From contig MPNO01000052.1 in assembly GCA_002239065.1 (NCBI GenBank), positions 1 to 34,237 on the forward strand: a stretch of DNA of 34,237 nt, read 5' to 3'. Each line of letters starts with the position of its first letter. Positions within the stretch are counted from its first letter, which is position 1. A program made the position numbers and the translations under genes. Under the pieces are notes generated by a model. That model saw nothing but the letters and a program-made list of their open reading frames with translations. It ran no database searches and had not been told where the DNA came from. This document shows positions 7,301-16,529 of the stretch, piece after piece. This stretch comes from Defluviicoccus sp. bin129 (lineage in GTDB: Bacteria; Pseudomonadota; Alphaproteobacteria; MPNO01).

Positions 7301-8265
7301 GGCTGGATTTGCGCGAGCTGGCTCTTGACCTCGTCGAGGATCCTGGCGGCCTCGCTGCCCCGCATCTTCTCGATGTCGTCCTGGTATTTGAGCAGCACGC
7401 CGAGCGTCGAATTGACGGTATCGGGATCGAGATCGATCTTGTCGAGCTGGATCAGCGCGTTGGTCCAGTCGATGGTCTCGGCGACGCCCGGCAGCTTGAA
7501 CAGGTCGCGGTTGCGCAGCTCCTGGACGAAGGCGACGATCTGGCGCGACAGCTCTTCCGCCGCCCCGGGCACCTTGACCTTGAGGATCTCGAGCTCGCGC
7601 GCGGCGTCCGGGTAATCGACCCAGAAATAGAAGCAGCGCCGCTTGATCGCGTCGTGGATCTCGCGCGTCCGGTTGGACGTGACGACGACGATCGGCGGCG
7701 ACGGCGCCTTGACGGTGCCGATCTCCGGGATGGTCGCCTGGAAATCCGACAAGAGCTCCAGCAGGAACGCCTCGAACGGCTCGTCGGTGCGGTCGAGCTC
7801 GTCGATCAACAGCACCGGCGGCAGGCCGGAAACGTCGGGCTCCAGCGCTTGCAGGAGCGGGCGCTTGATCAGGAATCGCTCCGAGAAAATTCCCTTCTCG
7901 ATCCGTTCGCGGTCGGTCTCGCCGGTCGCCTCGGCGATACGGATGTCGATCATCTGGAGGCTGTAGTTCCACTCATAGACCGCCGAGGATACGTCCAGCC
8001 CCTCGTAGCATTGCAGGCGGATCAGCCGCCGCCCCAGAGCCTCCGACAGCACCTTGCCGATCTCGGTCTTGCCGACCCCGGCCTCGCCTTCGAGGAACAG
8101 CGGCCGTTCCAGCCGGAGCGCGAGGAACAGCGCCGTCGCGAGCGACCGGTCGGCGACATAGCGCCCGGCGGCAAGCAGCTCCATCACCGCGTCGACGTTG
8201 TCGGGCAGGGACTGCTTCATCGGCGTGTCCGGGCCGCGCATCTGGGCTGAACCGAACGGCGTCAC
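7297..8265 (-). CDS. coxD: CoxD-like MoxR AAA+ ATPase
   Basis: This MoxR-family ATPase has a Walker A GEAGVGKTE (about residues 60-68), Walker B VLLIDELDRTDEPFEAFLL, sensor 1 VVVTSNRTREIHDAIKRRC and a C-terminal helical lid. CoxD is a chaperone-like ATPase that partly unfolds apo-CO dehydrogenase so the metal centre can be finished. I chose GTG 8265 (322 residues) because GGAGAG sits six bases upstream. ATG 8241 and ATG 8220 are alternatives without a clear site, and the family core begins soon after 8220. It is the first gene after a strong terminator, so it probably has its own promoter between 8266 and 8298; none was identified with confidence. Confidence 0.9.
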   Translation of the reverse strand: MTPFGSAQMRGPDTPMKQSLPDNVDAVMELLAAGRYVADRSLATALFLALRLERPLFLEGEAGVGKTEIGKVLSEALGRRLIRLQCYEGLDVSSAVYEWNYSLQMIDIRIAEATGETDRERIEKGIFSERFLIKRPLLQALEPDVSGLPPVLLIDELDRTDEPFEAFLLELLSDFQATIPEIGTVKAPSPPIVVVTSNRTREIHDAIKRRCFYFWVDYPDAARELEILKVKVPGAAEELSRQIVAFVQELRNRDLFKLPGVAETIDWTNALIQLDKIDLDPDTVNSTLGVLLKYQDDIEKMRGSEAARILDEVKSQLAQIQP

Positions 8266-8290
8266 GGCCAACTCTCCGCTTCGATGTTGC

Positions 8291-8322
8291 AAAAATGCGG
8301 GGAGGCCGAGGCCGGCCTCCCC
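8291..8322 (-). terminator. Intrinsic terminator between coxM and coxD
   Basis: Positions 8299-8322 form a perfect 10-bp stem (GGGGAGGCCG / CGGCCTCCCC) with a four-base loop. Read on the minus strand it is followed by GCATTTTTGC, giving a T5 run three bases after the stem (8291-8295). It follows the coxM stop by about 40 bases, so the structural cox genes can be terminated before the maturation genes. Confidence 0.8.
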
Positions 8323-8362
8323 TTCGAGAATTCGCGGGCCGGTTCGCGCCCGGCGGCCGCGT

Positions 8363-9160
8363 TCAGCCGTTGGCCCGGGCGACGGCGCGCTTGGCCATCA
8401 CCGTGACCAGATGGGCGCGGTACTCGGCGCTGGCGTGGATGTCGCTGTTGAGGTCCCCGTCGCCGATCTTGATGTCGGCGACCGCCTCGGGCGCGAAACT
8501 GCCGCCGAGGGCCTGCTCCATCTCCGCCACGCGGAACACGCAGGGCCCGGCGCCGGTCACCGCGACCCGCGGCCCGCCCGCCGTCGCGGCGACGAACACG
8601 CCGACGATCGCGTAGCGCGAGGCCGGGTTGGGGAACTTCATGTAGGCCGCCTTGGACGGCACCGGGAAGCTCACCTTGGTGACCAGCTCGCCGTCCTCCA
8701 GCGCGGTCTCGAACATGCCGGTGAAGAAGGCGTCGCCGGCGATCTCGCGCCGGTTGGTGTGCACCGTGGCGCCGAGCCCGACCACCGCCGCCGGGTAGTC
8801 AGCCGCCGGGTCGTTGTTGGCGATCGAGCCGCCGATCGTGCCGCGGTTGCGCACCTGCGGATCGCCGATCCCGCCGGCGAGCTGGGCCAGCGCCGGGATG
8901 GCGTCGGCCACCGCGGCCGACGCGTTGACCTCGGCGTGGCGCGCCATGCCGCCGATCTCCACGACGCCGCCCGAGACCGAGATCCCGGCGAGGCCGTCGA
9001 TCCCGGCGAGGTCGACCAGGTCGGAGGGCTTGGCGAGGCGCTGCTTGATGGTCGGGATGATGGTCATCCCGCCCGCCAGGAAGCGGCCGTCCTCGGCGCC
9101 GGTCACCGCGCTCACGGCGTCCCCGACCGACGATGCCTTGCGGTAGTTGAAATCGTACAT
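8363..9160 (-). CDS. coxM: Medium FAD-binding subunit of a CO dehydrogenase-type hydroxylase (CoxM)
   Basis: The 265-residue subunit starts YDFNYRKASSVGDAV and has both FAD-binding signatures of the family: GRFLAGGMTIIPTIKQRL near residue 27 (AGG-x-T) and NRGTIGGSIANNDPAADYP near residue 107. A C-terminal CODH_FAD_C domain follows (YAIVGVFVAATAGGPRVAVTG). It carries electrons from the iron-sulfur subunit to the external acceptor. AGGAGG eight bases before the ATG fixes the start. It lies 12 bases after coxL and ends just before the intrinsic terminator, so it is the last structural cox gene. Length is normal (about 265-290). Confidence 0.94.
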   Translation of the reverse strand: MYDFNYRKASSVGDAVSAVTGAEDGRFLAGGMTIIPTIKQRLAKPSDLVDLAGIDGLAGISVSGGVVEIGGMARHAEVNASAAVADAIPALAQLAGGIGDPQVRNRGTIGGSIANNDPAADYPAAVVGLGATVHTNRREIAGDAFFTGMFETALEDGELVTKVSFPVPSKAAYMKFPNPASRYAIVGVFVAATAGGPRVAVTGAGPCVFRVAEMEQALGGSFAPEAVADIKIGDGDLNSDIHASAEYRAHLVTVMAKRAVARANG

Positions 9161-9172
9161 GGTCCAATCCTC

Positions 9173-11551
9173 CTAGGACGCCTTGGCCGATTGAATGGCC
9201 TGCCACACGCTCTGCGACGTGACCGGCATGTCCACATGGTTGACGCCGAGCGGCCGCAGCGCATCGACGATCGCGTTGACGGCGGCGGGCGGTGCGCCGA
9301 TCGCGCCGATCTCGCCCACGCCCTTGGCGCCGAGCGGGTTCATCGGGCACGGCGTCACGGTGTGGTCGAGGTCGAAGCTCGGCACCGTGTCGGCCCGCGG
9401 CAGGGTGTAGTCCATCAGCGAGCCGGTCAGCGGCTGGCCCGTCTCGTCGAACACCGCGCCCTCCATCAGCGCCTGGCCGATGCCGTGGGCGAGCCCGCCA
9501 TGGACCTGCCCTTCGACGATCATCGGGTTGACGATGTTGCCGACGTCATCGACCGCGGTGAAACGCTCGACCGAGACCGTGCCGGTCTCCGGGTCGATCT
9601 CGACCTCGCAGACATAGGACGCGAAGGGGAAGTTGAAGTTGACCGGATCGAAGAACGCCTGTTCGTCGAGCCCGGGCTCCAGCTCCTCCAGCGGGTAGTT
9701 GTGCGGCACATAGGCCGCGAAGGCGACCTCGCCGATGCCGATCGTCCTGTCGGTGCCCGAAACGGTGAACGTGCCGCTGTCGAACTCGATGTCGTCGACC
9801 GAGGCTTCGAGCAGGTGAGAGGCGATCTTCTTGCCCTTGTCGATGATCTTGTCCATCGCCCGGTCGATCGCGCTGCCACCGACCGAGAGCGAGCGGGAGC
9901 CGTAGGTCCCCATCCCCATCACCGCGCGGTCGGTGTCGCCCTCGACGACCTCGACGTTCTCCAGCGGCACGCCGAGCTTGTCGGTAACGAGCTGGGCGAA
10001 GGTGGTCTCGTGCCCCTGGCCGTGGTTGTGGGTGCCGGCGAAGACGGTGACGGTGCCGGTCGCGTTGAACCGGACCTGCGCCGACTCGTACAGACCGGCG
10101 CGGGCGCCGAGCTGGCCGGCGATCGCCGACGGCGCCGCCCCGGTCGCCTCGATCGGCGCGGCGATGCCGATACCGCGCATCTTGCCGTCGGCCTCCGAGG
10201 CGCTCTTGCGGGCGCCGAAACCGCTCCAGTCGGCCCGCTCCAGCGCGATGTCGAGCGCGCGCTCGTAGGCGCCCGAATCGTAGAGCAGGGCGACCGGCGT
10301 CTGGTAAGGGAAGGCGTCGGCGGCGATGAAGTTGCGGCGCCGGATCTCCACCGGGTCGATGCCGGTCGCCTGCGCCGCCTCGTCGATCACCCGCTCGAGC
10401 AGATAGGTGGCCTCGGGCCGGCCGGCGCCGCGCAGCGCATCGACCGGCGAGGTGTTGGTGAACACCGCCTTGACGTTGCAGCAGATCGCCGGCGTCGTGT
10501 ACTGGCCGGCAAACAGCGTGGCATAGAGATAGGTCGGGATCAGCGGCGCGAAGGCCGACAGATACGCCCCCATATTGGCGACCGTGTTGACCCTGAGCCC
10601 GGTGAACCTGCCGTCGCCGTCGAGCGCCAGCTCGACCTCGGTCACGTGGTCGCGGCCATGCGCGTCGGTGACGAAGCACTCGGCCCGCTCGCCGAGCCAG
10701 CGCACCGGCCGTTCGAGCCTGCGCGATGCCCAGCAGATGATCGCGTACTCGGCATAGGGCGCGACCTTGGAGCCGAACCCGCCGCCGACATCCGGCGCGA
10801 CGACGCGGAACTTGTGCTCCGGCTGGTTGAGCACGAACGCGCCGAGCAGCAGGCGCATCGCATGCGCCGCCTGGGCGGTGCAGTAGAGGGTGAGCTTCTC
10901 ATCCCCCTTGTCGTACTCGGCCACCGCCGCGCGGGGCTCCATCGAATGCGGGATGATGCGCTGGTTGACGAGTTGCAGCCTTGCGGTGTGCGCCGCCGCC
11001 CGGAAAGCGGCGTCGACGGCGTCGGCCGCCTCCGGTGCGGGAAAATCCCAGTCGAAGCAGAGATTGTTGGGCGCCTCGTCGTGGATCTGCGGCGTGCCGT
11101 CCAGATGCGCGGTCTCGGTCACCGCCGCCGCATCGAGAGCCTGGTAGCCGATCTCGACGAGCTCGGCCGCATCGGCCGCCTGTTCGGCGGTCTCGGCGAT
11201 CACCGCGGCGACGACCTCGCCGACATAGCGCGCCTTGCCCTGGGCGATGATCGGCCATTTGGGCTCGGCCATCGGGGAGCCGTCCTTCGACGTGATCCCC
11301 CAGCCGCAGGGCAGGCCGCCGATACCGTCGGCATCGGCATCCGCGCCGGTCAGCACGCAGACCACGCCGGGCGCGGCAGCGGCCTTCGAGATGTCGATCG
11401 AGCCCAGCGCCGCGTGGCCGTGCGGCGAGCGCAGCATATGGGCATAGAGCTGTCCGGCCCGGACCTCGTCGTCGGTGTAGTTGCCGCGGCCGGTCAGAAA
11501 GCGGAAGTCTTCCTTGCGCTTGACGGAAGCGCCGATTCCTCCCTCAGGCAT
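9173..11551 (-). CDS. coxL: Large molybdopterin subunit, form II CoxL-like hydroxylase
   Basis: The 792-residue subunit has the full xanthine dehydrogenase/CO dehydrogenase large-chain architecture: [20 protein letters not shown], substrate-channel [25 protein letters not shown], and the catalytic glutamate Glu747 in [15 protein letters not shown]. The active-site loop is ALRGAGR (373-378 region; Gly375 occupies the position of the CuSMo-binding cysteine). Proven CO dehydrogenases (form I) have AYRCSFR there. This is thus form II, close to the AYRGAGR consensus but with Leu for Tyr; form II enzymes probably oxidise other small molecules, possibly N-heterocycles or aldehydes. GGGAGG lies before the ATG. 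It follows coxS by 24 bases. Confidence 0.93.
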   Translation of the reverse strand: MPEGGIGASVKRKEDFRFLTGRGNYTDDEVRAGQLYAHMLRSPHGHAALGSIDISKAAAAPGVVCVLTGADADADGIGGLPCGWGITSKDGSPMAEPKWPIIAQGKARYVGEVVAAVIAETAEQAADAAELVEIGYQALDAAAVTETAHLDGTPQIHDEAPNNLCFDWDFPAPEAADAVDAAFRAAAHTARLQLVNQRIIPHSMEPRAAVAEYDKGDEKLTLYCTAQAAHAMRLLLGAFVLNQPEHKFRVVAPDVGGGFGSKVAPYAEYAIICWASRRLERPVRWLGERAECFVTDAHGRDHVTEVELALDGDGRFTGLRVNTVANMGAYLSAFAPLIPTYLYATLFAGQYTTPAICCNVKAVFTNTSPVDALRGAGRPEATYLLERVIDEAAQATGIDPVEIRRRNFIAADAFPYQTPVALLYDSGAYERALDIALERADWSGFGARKSASEADGKMRGIGIAAPIEATGAAPSAIAGQLGARAGLYESAQVRFNATGTVTVFAGTHNHGQGHETTFAQLVTDKLGVPLENVEVVEGDTDRAVMGMGTYGSRSLSVGGSAIDRAMDKIIDKGKKIASHLLEASVDDIEFDSGTFTVSGTDRTIGIGEVAFAAYVPHNYPLEELEPGLDEQAFFDPVNFNFPFASYVCEVEIDPETGTVSVERFTAVDDVGNIVNPMIVEGQVHGGLAHGIGQALMEGAVFDETGQPLTGSLMDYTLPRADTVPSFDLDHTVTPCPMNPLGAKGVGEIGAIGAPPAAVNAIVDALRPLGVNHVDMPVTSQSVWQAIQSAKAS

Positions 11552-11575
11552 GTCTTGCCTCCCGGGTCAGACGTC

Positions 11576-12052
<477 letters not shown>

Positions 12053-12206
12053 TTGTGACCCTCCTTGAGCCAACCGGGGCCGCCCCGCGCGCTGCCGGGG
12101 GCGGTAATCGAGCCGAACGGATGTTTCACGGGAAGGGTTTCGCCTCCCCTCCTGTTGCGCCGCAGTATCCCGCCCGAACCGGGGCGGGTCAAGGCGCGCC
12201 GCGGCG

Positions 12207-12779
12207 TCAGCTCAGCACGATGACGAGCACGATGACGGCGATGGCGACCAGCCCGCCGATCCACACGGCGGGGCTCAGCCCCTCGGATTTGGCCGGCGGC
12301 GCGGGCGCTTCCGCCGGCTCCTCGACCGGCTCTTCAGCCGCCCCGCCCACCGCCTCGGCGAACTTGTCGAAGAAGTCGTCCGCCATCTTGCGCGCGGTGG
12401 AATCGATCAGCCGGGAGCCGATCTGGGCGAGCTTGCCGCCGACGGTTCCGGTCGCCTCGTAGGTCAGCAGCGTGCCGTCACCGTCATCCGCGAGACTGAC
12501 CTTGGCGCCGCCCTTGGCGAAGCCGGCGACCCCGCCCTGGCCCTCGCCCGAGATGGTGTAGCCGTTCGGCGGATCGACGTCGGACAGCTCCACCTTGCCG
12601 GTGAACTTGGCGGTGACCGGCCCCACCCTGGAGGTCACCCTGGCGGCGAACGCGGTGTCGGAGGTCTTCTCCAGCTCCTCGCAGCCCGCGATGCACTGCT
12701 TGAGGATCTCGGGGTCGTTGAGCGCGTCCCACACCGTCTGTCGCGAGGCCGGAATCCGCCGCTCGCCGGTCATCTCCAT
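12207..12779 (-). CDS. coxG: CoxG-like SRPBCC protein with C-terminal membrane anchor
   Basis: The 190-residue protein is a carbon monoxide dehydrogenase subunit G homologue: an SRPBCC lipid/ligand-binding fold (residues about 1-145; [51 protein letters not shown]), a proline/glutamate-rich linker, and one C-terminal transmembrane helix ([19 protein letters not shown]). CoxG is thought to recruit the hydroxylase to the inner face of the cytoplasmic membrane, near quinones. TGGAGG precedes the ATG. It is the first gene of the structural cox unit, 154 bases upstream of coxS; that gap holds no visible gene. Confidence 0.93.
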   Translation of the reverse strand: MEMTGERRIPASRQTVWDALNDPEILKQCIAGCEELEKTSDTAFAARVTSRVGPVTAKFTGKVELSDVDPPNGYTISGEGQGGVAGFAKGGAKVSLADDGDGTLLTYEATGTVGGKLAQIGSRLIDSTARKMADDFFDKFAEAVGGAAEEPVEEPAEAPAPPAKSEGLSPAVWIGGLVAIAVIVLVIVLS

Positions 12780-12876
12780 CGTTGCCTCCAGCGCGTGTTG
12801 CGACCGAGCGGAAAACTAGCCACTCGCCCCGCACCCGGCAAGCGAGGTCCCGGCCCGGGCGATTGACCGAGGCGCG

Positions 12877-13079
12877 CTATTGTCCGGATGCCGGGCGCGC
12901 CCGCTCCCGGTCGATCAGGAATTTGGTCAACATGTCGACCGCACCCTCAAGCCTCGCGAGCCGTTCGCGCAGGCTGCGAAATCCCGCTGGAGGGTCGCGA
13001 AGTCCCGATGCGGGTTCCACAGGAACGCGAGGATCCCGATCCCCACACCAAGGGTGGCAAAATCCACAGCTTCACTCAT
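12877..13079 (-). pseudogene. Frameshifted small membrane/coiled-coil protein
   Basis: From ATG 13079 the minus strand encodes MSEAVDFATLGVGIGILAFL, a short membrane segment, and then RDFATLQRDFA. The natural continuation SLRERLARLEGAVDMLTKFL lies in another frame and ends with TAG at 12877-12879. Comparison with the intact copy at 14622-14813 shows one base missing near 12975/12976, where the intact gene has an alanine-aspartate-leucine run of codons. As written the frame terminates early, at a TGA near 12923. The two copies share a 23-base identical stretch (12908-12930 versus 14760-14782). It is a decayed or misread paralogue; a programmed frameshift is less likely because no slippery run is present. 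Confidence 0.75.
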
Positions 13080-13140
13080 GCCAGCTACCTTAACGCGAGA
13101 TTTGGGGTTGATCTACAATCTGTCCAACCCTGCCCGCCGC

Positions 13141-14352
13141 TCACCCCGCGGGCGCGGCCGCCACCCGTTCGACCGGCTTGTCGTCGATCGGCCAGTGGAT
13201 CAGCGCCGCGGCGATGCCGAGCGCGATGGCGATCCACCAGGCGGCGTCGTAGCTGCCGGTCCGGTCGTAGGCCACGCCGCCGAGCCAGACCCCGCAGAAG
13301 CTGCCGAGCTGGTGCGACAGGAAGACGATGGAGAACAGCGTCGCCATGTAGCGCGGGCCGAAGATCTGGGCGACGATGCCGCTGGTGAGCGGCACCGTCG
13401 ACAGCCACAGCAGGCCCATGATCGCCGCGAAGACCAGCACCGAGGTCTCGGTGACCGGGAACTGGAGGAAGGCGAAGAACAGCGCCGCGCGGAGCAGGTA
13501 CAGCAGGCTCAGCAGGTATTTCTTCCGGTACAGCCCGCCCAGCCAACCCGCGGTCAGCGTTCCCACCAGGTTGAACCCCCCGATCAGGGCGAGCGCCCAG
13601 GCCGCGATCCAGGCCGACTGCCCGGCATCGGTGATGAAGCCCGGCAGATGGGTGCCGATGAACTGCACCTGGAAGCCGCAGACGAAGAAACCCGTCACCA
13701 GCAGCCAGTAGCCGCGATGCCCGCCGGCCTCGCCGAGCGCCGCGCCGAGGCTCTGCGGCGCCGCCTGGGAGAGCGTTTCCTCCGCCCCGGCGCGGAGCGC
13801 GAGGCTGAGCGGCACGGTGAAGGCGATGACGATGGCGAGCACGACGATGGCATCCGACCAGCCGAGCCCCGAGATCAGCCCCTGGCTGACCGGTGCGAAG
13901 ATGAACTGCCCGACCGAGCCGCCGGCGGTGACGATGCCGAGCCAGAGGCTCCTCACCTGCTCCGGGGCGACCCGGGCGACCAAAGCGAGCGGCAGGGTGA
14001 AGCCGATCCCCGATGCGCCGATGCCCACCAGGAGGCCCGCGCTCACCGTCATCATCTCCGGCGTGCCGGAGATCGAGATCATGTAGACCCCGAAGGCGTA
14101 GAACGCCCCGGAGGCCGCCATCACCTTGATCGGCCCCCATCTGTCGGCGACCGCCGCGACGAACGGGGCGGCGAGCCCCATGACGATGTTCTGGATCGCG
14201 ATGGCGAGCGAGAACTCGGCCCGGCCCCAGTTGAGGTCCGTGCTGATCGGGCCCAGGAAAAGGCCGAAATTCTGCCGCGTGCCGTTGGCGATCACCAGGA
14301 TCACCACGGCCCCGCAGAGCACGAATAGCGGCGTGCGCCAGAATGCCGTCAT
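13141..14352 (-). CDS. Major facilitator superfamily transporter (monocarboxylate/oxalate-formate antiporter type)
   Basis: The 403-residue protein has about 12 hydrophobic segments in two halves. Visible MFS marks are the TM1 region NGTRQNFGLFLGPISTDLNW, the loop 2-3 motif AAVADRWGPIKVM, and a central hydrophilic linker around residues 195-215. The TM1 style matches the oxalate:formate antiporter/monocarboxylate transporter group, which moves organic acids across the inner membrane. Substrate cannot be named. It has no co-directional partner: it lies between the two inverted copies of a small membrane gene, upstream of the frameshifted one by 61 bases. Confidence 0.85.
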   Translation of the reverse strand: MTAFWRTPLFVLCGAVVILVIANGTRQNFGLFLGPISTDLNWGRAEFSLAIAIQNIVMGLAAPFVAAVADRWGPIKVMAASGAFYAFGVYMISISGTPEMMTVSAGLLVGIGASGIGFTLPLALVARVAPEQVRSLWLGIVTAGGSVGQFIFAPVSQGLISGLGWSDAIVVLAIVIAFTVPLSLALRAGAEETLSQAAPQSLGAALGEAGGHRGYWLLVTGFFVCGFQVQFIGTHLPGFITDAGQSAWIAAWALALIGGFNLVGTLTAGWLGGLYRKKYLLSLLYLLRAALFFAFLQFPVTETSVLVFAAIMGLLWLSTVPLTSGIVAQIFGPRYMATLFSIVFLSHQLGSFCGVWLGGVAYDRTGSYDAAWWIAIALGIAAALIHWPIDDKPVERVAAAPAG

Positions 14353-14407
14353 GGTGAAATGCCCGAACCCCTCGCCCCGAGGAGAAGTAGCCGTCGAGCC
14401 GGCCGAG

Positions 14408-14494
14408 TCAAACGCGGGCGAGCGTCGGCAGGATTTCTTCGCGCAGGAATTCCCCGGGGTGGGGCGGCACGATGGAAGGGTGCCTGTCGATCAT
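14408..14494 (-). pseudogene. Truncated HigA antitoxin fragment
   Basis: The frame encodes 28 residues, with MIDRHPSIVPPHPGEFLREE followed by ILPTLARV, then TGA. HPGEFLREE is the conserved N-terminus of HigA-type antitoxins; the helix-turn-helix and the rest (about 70 residues) are absent. Its ATG overlaps the stop of a HigB-like tail by four bases (ATGA at 14491-14494), the standard higB-higA junction. It is a relic of a toxin-antitoxin pair like the intact one at 23496-24077. Confidence 0.7.
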
Positions 14495-14550
14495 CGATGA
14501 TAGTCCTCAATGTCCACGTCCACCGCCGTGCCCCAACCCATGCGTTTGTA
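14491..14550 (-). pseudogene. HigB toxin C-terminal relic
   Basis: The minus strand ends with AVDVDIEDYHR and a stop. The HigB family ends with a DVD-x-x-DYH strand, as in the intact copy of this window (DVRDVDLTDYH). The frame is closed by a stop at 14551-14553 and nothing upstream resembles the rest of HigB, so only about 12 residues of the toxin survive. Coupling to the HigA fragment by ATGA supports the identification despite its small size. Confidence 0.6.
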
Positions 14551-14568
14551 TCACCCTCACGACTTCAA

Positions 14569-14596
14569 TTGACAGTTCCCTGGATTCGGCTACGTT
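14569..14596 (+). promoter_or_regulatory. Possible sigma-70 promoter of the small membrane protein
   Basis: A perfect -35 hexamer TTGACA (14569-14574) is followed after 16 bases by TACGTT (14591-14596), a weak -10. It lies about 25 bases ahead of the GTG of the small membrane gene. The -10 is poor, so this is a tentative call. Confidence 0.4.
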
Positions 14597-14621
14597 ATTC
14601 AGGCGATCGTGGGAGTTCGGG

Positions 14622-14813
14622 GTGAGCGCCGAAATCATTACCATGCTGGGCGTCGGAGCGACCCTGGCGCTTGCCATCCTGCCCAGCCTGCACAGCATGA
14701 GACGCGATATCGCCGACCTGCGGGAGCGCATGGCCCGGATGGAAGGGGCGGTCGATCTGTTGACCAAATTCCTGATCGACCGCGAGCGCCGGGCCACGAC
14801 CGCGGGAGAGTGA
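14622..14813 (+). CDS. Small single-span membrane protein with coiled-coil tail
   Basis: The 63-residue product has one N-terminal membrane helix (SAEIITMLGVGATLALAILP) followed by a charged heptad-like helix (MRRDIADLRERMARMEGAVD, LLTKFLIDRER). GGGAG is six bases before the GTG start. The LRERMARxEG pattern recurs in many short, often multicopy membrane proteins of environmental bacteria, but no function is known to me. A second copy, inverted and frameshifted, lies at 12877-13079 on the other side of the MFS gene. It converges on the Mrp operon with 24 bases between stops. It probably oligomerises at the membrane (inference from the coiled coil). Confidence 0.75.
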   Translation: MSAEIITMLGVGATLALAILPSLHSMRRDIADLRERMARMEGAVDLLTKFLIDRERRATTAGE

Positions 14814-14837
14814 CCGGCCATCATCGTCGGGTGGCGG

Positions 14838-16529
14838 CTACAAATAGTAGATCAGCAGGAAGCCGCCGAGCAGCACCGCCACCCAGAGCGTGGTCGAGCC
14901 GAGCGGCCAGGTCCTGGCCAGCGTGCCCTCGGGTCCGGCCAGGCGGATCACCGCGTCGATGCCCTGCCTGAGCCCGCCCTGGAACGCTCCCAGAAGTCCC
15001 TGCCAGGCGGCCCAGAGGGCGGGCCAGCAGCGGGCGATCAGGGCCGGCACGCCCTTGCGGTAGACCCAGTCGAAATCGAGGTTGGTCGATTTGAGCTCCG
15101 GCGGGTAGATGCGGTAGCGGATCAGCACCGCGAAGGCGAGCGCCGAGAACATCAGGAGCTGGAGCTGCCCGATCACGTGGGTCGGCGTGTAGGGCTCGTA
15201 GTCCAAATCGTAGGGCAGGATCCCGTACAGCGCCGGCGACCACACCCCGAGCGCGATGCAGAGGAACGCCGCGATCCCCATGGCGACCAGCATGTTGAGC
15301 GGGGCCTCCTTGCAGCGCTTGCCGGAATCGTGGGCGAAGAAGGCGAAATAGGGGATCTTGATGCCGGAATGGTGGAACACCCCGGCCGAGGCGAACATCA
15401 GGATCAGCCAGACCACGACGTAGCCCTCATAGGCGACCGCGGACAGGGTCAGCGCCTTGGCGATGAAGCCCGAGAACAGCGGGAAGGCGGAGATCGAGGC
15501 GGCGCCGACGATACAGAAGACCGTGGTCAGCGGCATCGACTTGTAGAGCCCGCCGAGCTCGGAGCCCTTGATGGTGCCGACGCGGTAGAGCACCGCCCCC
15601 ATCGACATGAAGAGCAGCGCCTTGTAGAGGATGTGGGCGAAGGCGTGTCCCGCCGCGCCGTTGAGCGCCATCGGCGTGCCGATTCCGACGCCGACCACCA
15701 TGAAACCGAGCTGGTTGTTGAGGCTGTAGGCCAGCACCCGGCGCAAATCGTTCTCGATCACCGCATAAAAGATCGGGAAGGCGGTCATCGCCGCGCCGAC
15801 ATAGATCAGCATCTCGGTGCCCGGGAAGCCGCGGGCCAGCGCGTAGACGGCGGCCTTGGTGGTGAACGCGCTCAGGAACACCGTCCCCGTCACCGTCGCC
15901 TCCGGGTAGGCGTCCTGCAGCCAGTTGTGCAGGAACGGGAAGGCGCATTTGATGCCGAAGGCGAGGAAGATCAGCCAGGTCGCAAGATTGCCGAGATCCA
16001 TGCGGTCGAAGGCGATCGAGCCGGTCTGCTCGGCCTGCAGGATGGCGCCCGAGAGCAGCAGCACGCCCGAGGCGATCTGGACGATCAAATAGCGCATGCC
16101 GGAGCGGTAGGCGGCTTCTCCGCCGCGCGCCCAGACCAGGAACACCGAGGCGACCGCCATCGCCTCCCAGTAGACGAAGAGCGTCACCAGGTCGCCGGCG
16201 AAAACGGCGCCGATGCCGCTCCCGGCATAGACCATCCCGGCCATGTGCTGGACGGAATCGCGCACGTGCAGCGCATAGATCGCCGCGATGATCGCCGCGA
16301 TGTGGAAGATGTAGCCGAAGACCAGGCTGAGCTTGTCCACCCGCACCGGCTGGAACTCCGCGCCGAACCAGGCGAAGGCGAGATAGTTGCCGGGCTCGAG
16401 GGCGATCAGCGCCCAGAGCCCCGCCGCCGGCACGACGACCGTCCAGGCGCGGCGCGCCGCGTCCGGCAGGACCGGGATCGCCAGCGCGGCCACGATCAGC
16501 AGCAGCCCGGGCGGCAGGCTAGCGATCAT
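14838..16529 (-). CDS. Third NuoL/M/N-type antiporter subunit (MrpD-like)
   Basis: The 563-residue, about 14-16 helix protein belongs to the proton-conducting transporter family shared by Mrp antiporters and complex I. The functional residues are visible: the TM5 glutamate in VTLFVYWEAMAVAS, the TM7 lysine in FGIKCAFPFLHNWLQDAYPE and the TM8 lysine in FTTKAAVYALARG; ENDLRRVLAYSLNNQLGFMV marks the following helix and loop. After the core it has an extended C-terminal region with a further hydrophilic segment and a last helix ending LIYYL. It is the final gene of the operon, overlapping the small membrane protein gene by 11 bases. It may replace the N-terminal NuoL-like half of MrpA, which is otherwise missing here (inference). 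Confidence 0.88.
   Translation of the reverse strand: MIASLPPGLLLIVAALAIPVLPDAARRAWTVVVPAAGLWALIALEPGNYLAFAWFGAEFQPVRVDKLSLVFGYIFHIAAIIAAIYALHVRDSVQHMAGMVYAGSGIGAVFAGDLVTLFVYWEAMAVASVFLVWARGGEAAYRSGMRYLIVQIASGVLLLSGAILQAEQTGSIAFDRMDLGNLATWLIFLAFGIKCAFPFLHNWLQDAYPEATVTGTVFLSAFTTKAAVYALARGFPGTEMLIYVGAAMTAFPIFYAVIENDLRRVLAYSLNNQLGFMVVGVGIGTPMALNGAAGHAFAHILYKALLFMSMGAVLYRVGTIKGSELGGLYKSMPLTTVFCIVGAASISAFPLFSGFIAKALTLSAVAYEGYVVVWLILMFASAGVFHHSGIKIPYFAFFAHDSGKRCKEAPLNMLVAMGIAAFLCIALGVWSPALYGILPYDLDYEPYTPTHVIGQLQLLMFSALAFAVLIRYRIYPPELKSTNLDFDWVYRKGVPALIARCWPALWAAWQGLLGAFQGGLRQGIDAVIRLAGPEGTLARTWPLGSTTLWVAVLLGGFLLIYYL

Noticed and set aside
12877..13079. Programmed ribosomal frameshift in the small membrane gene
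   Set aside because: No slippery heptamer or A/T run is seen at the junction, and the intact paralogue has the extra base without needing a shift.
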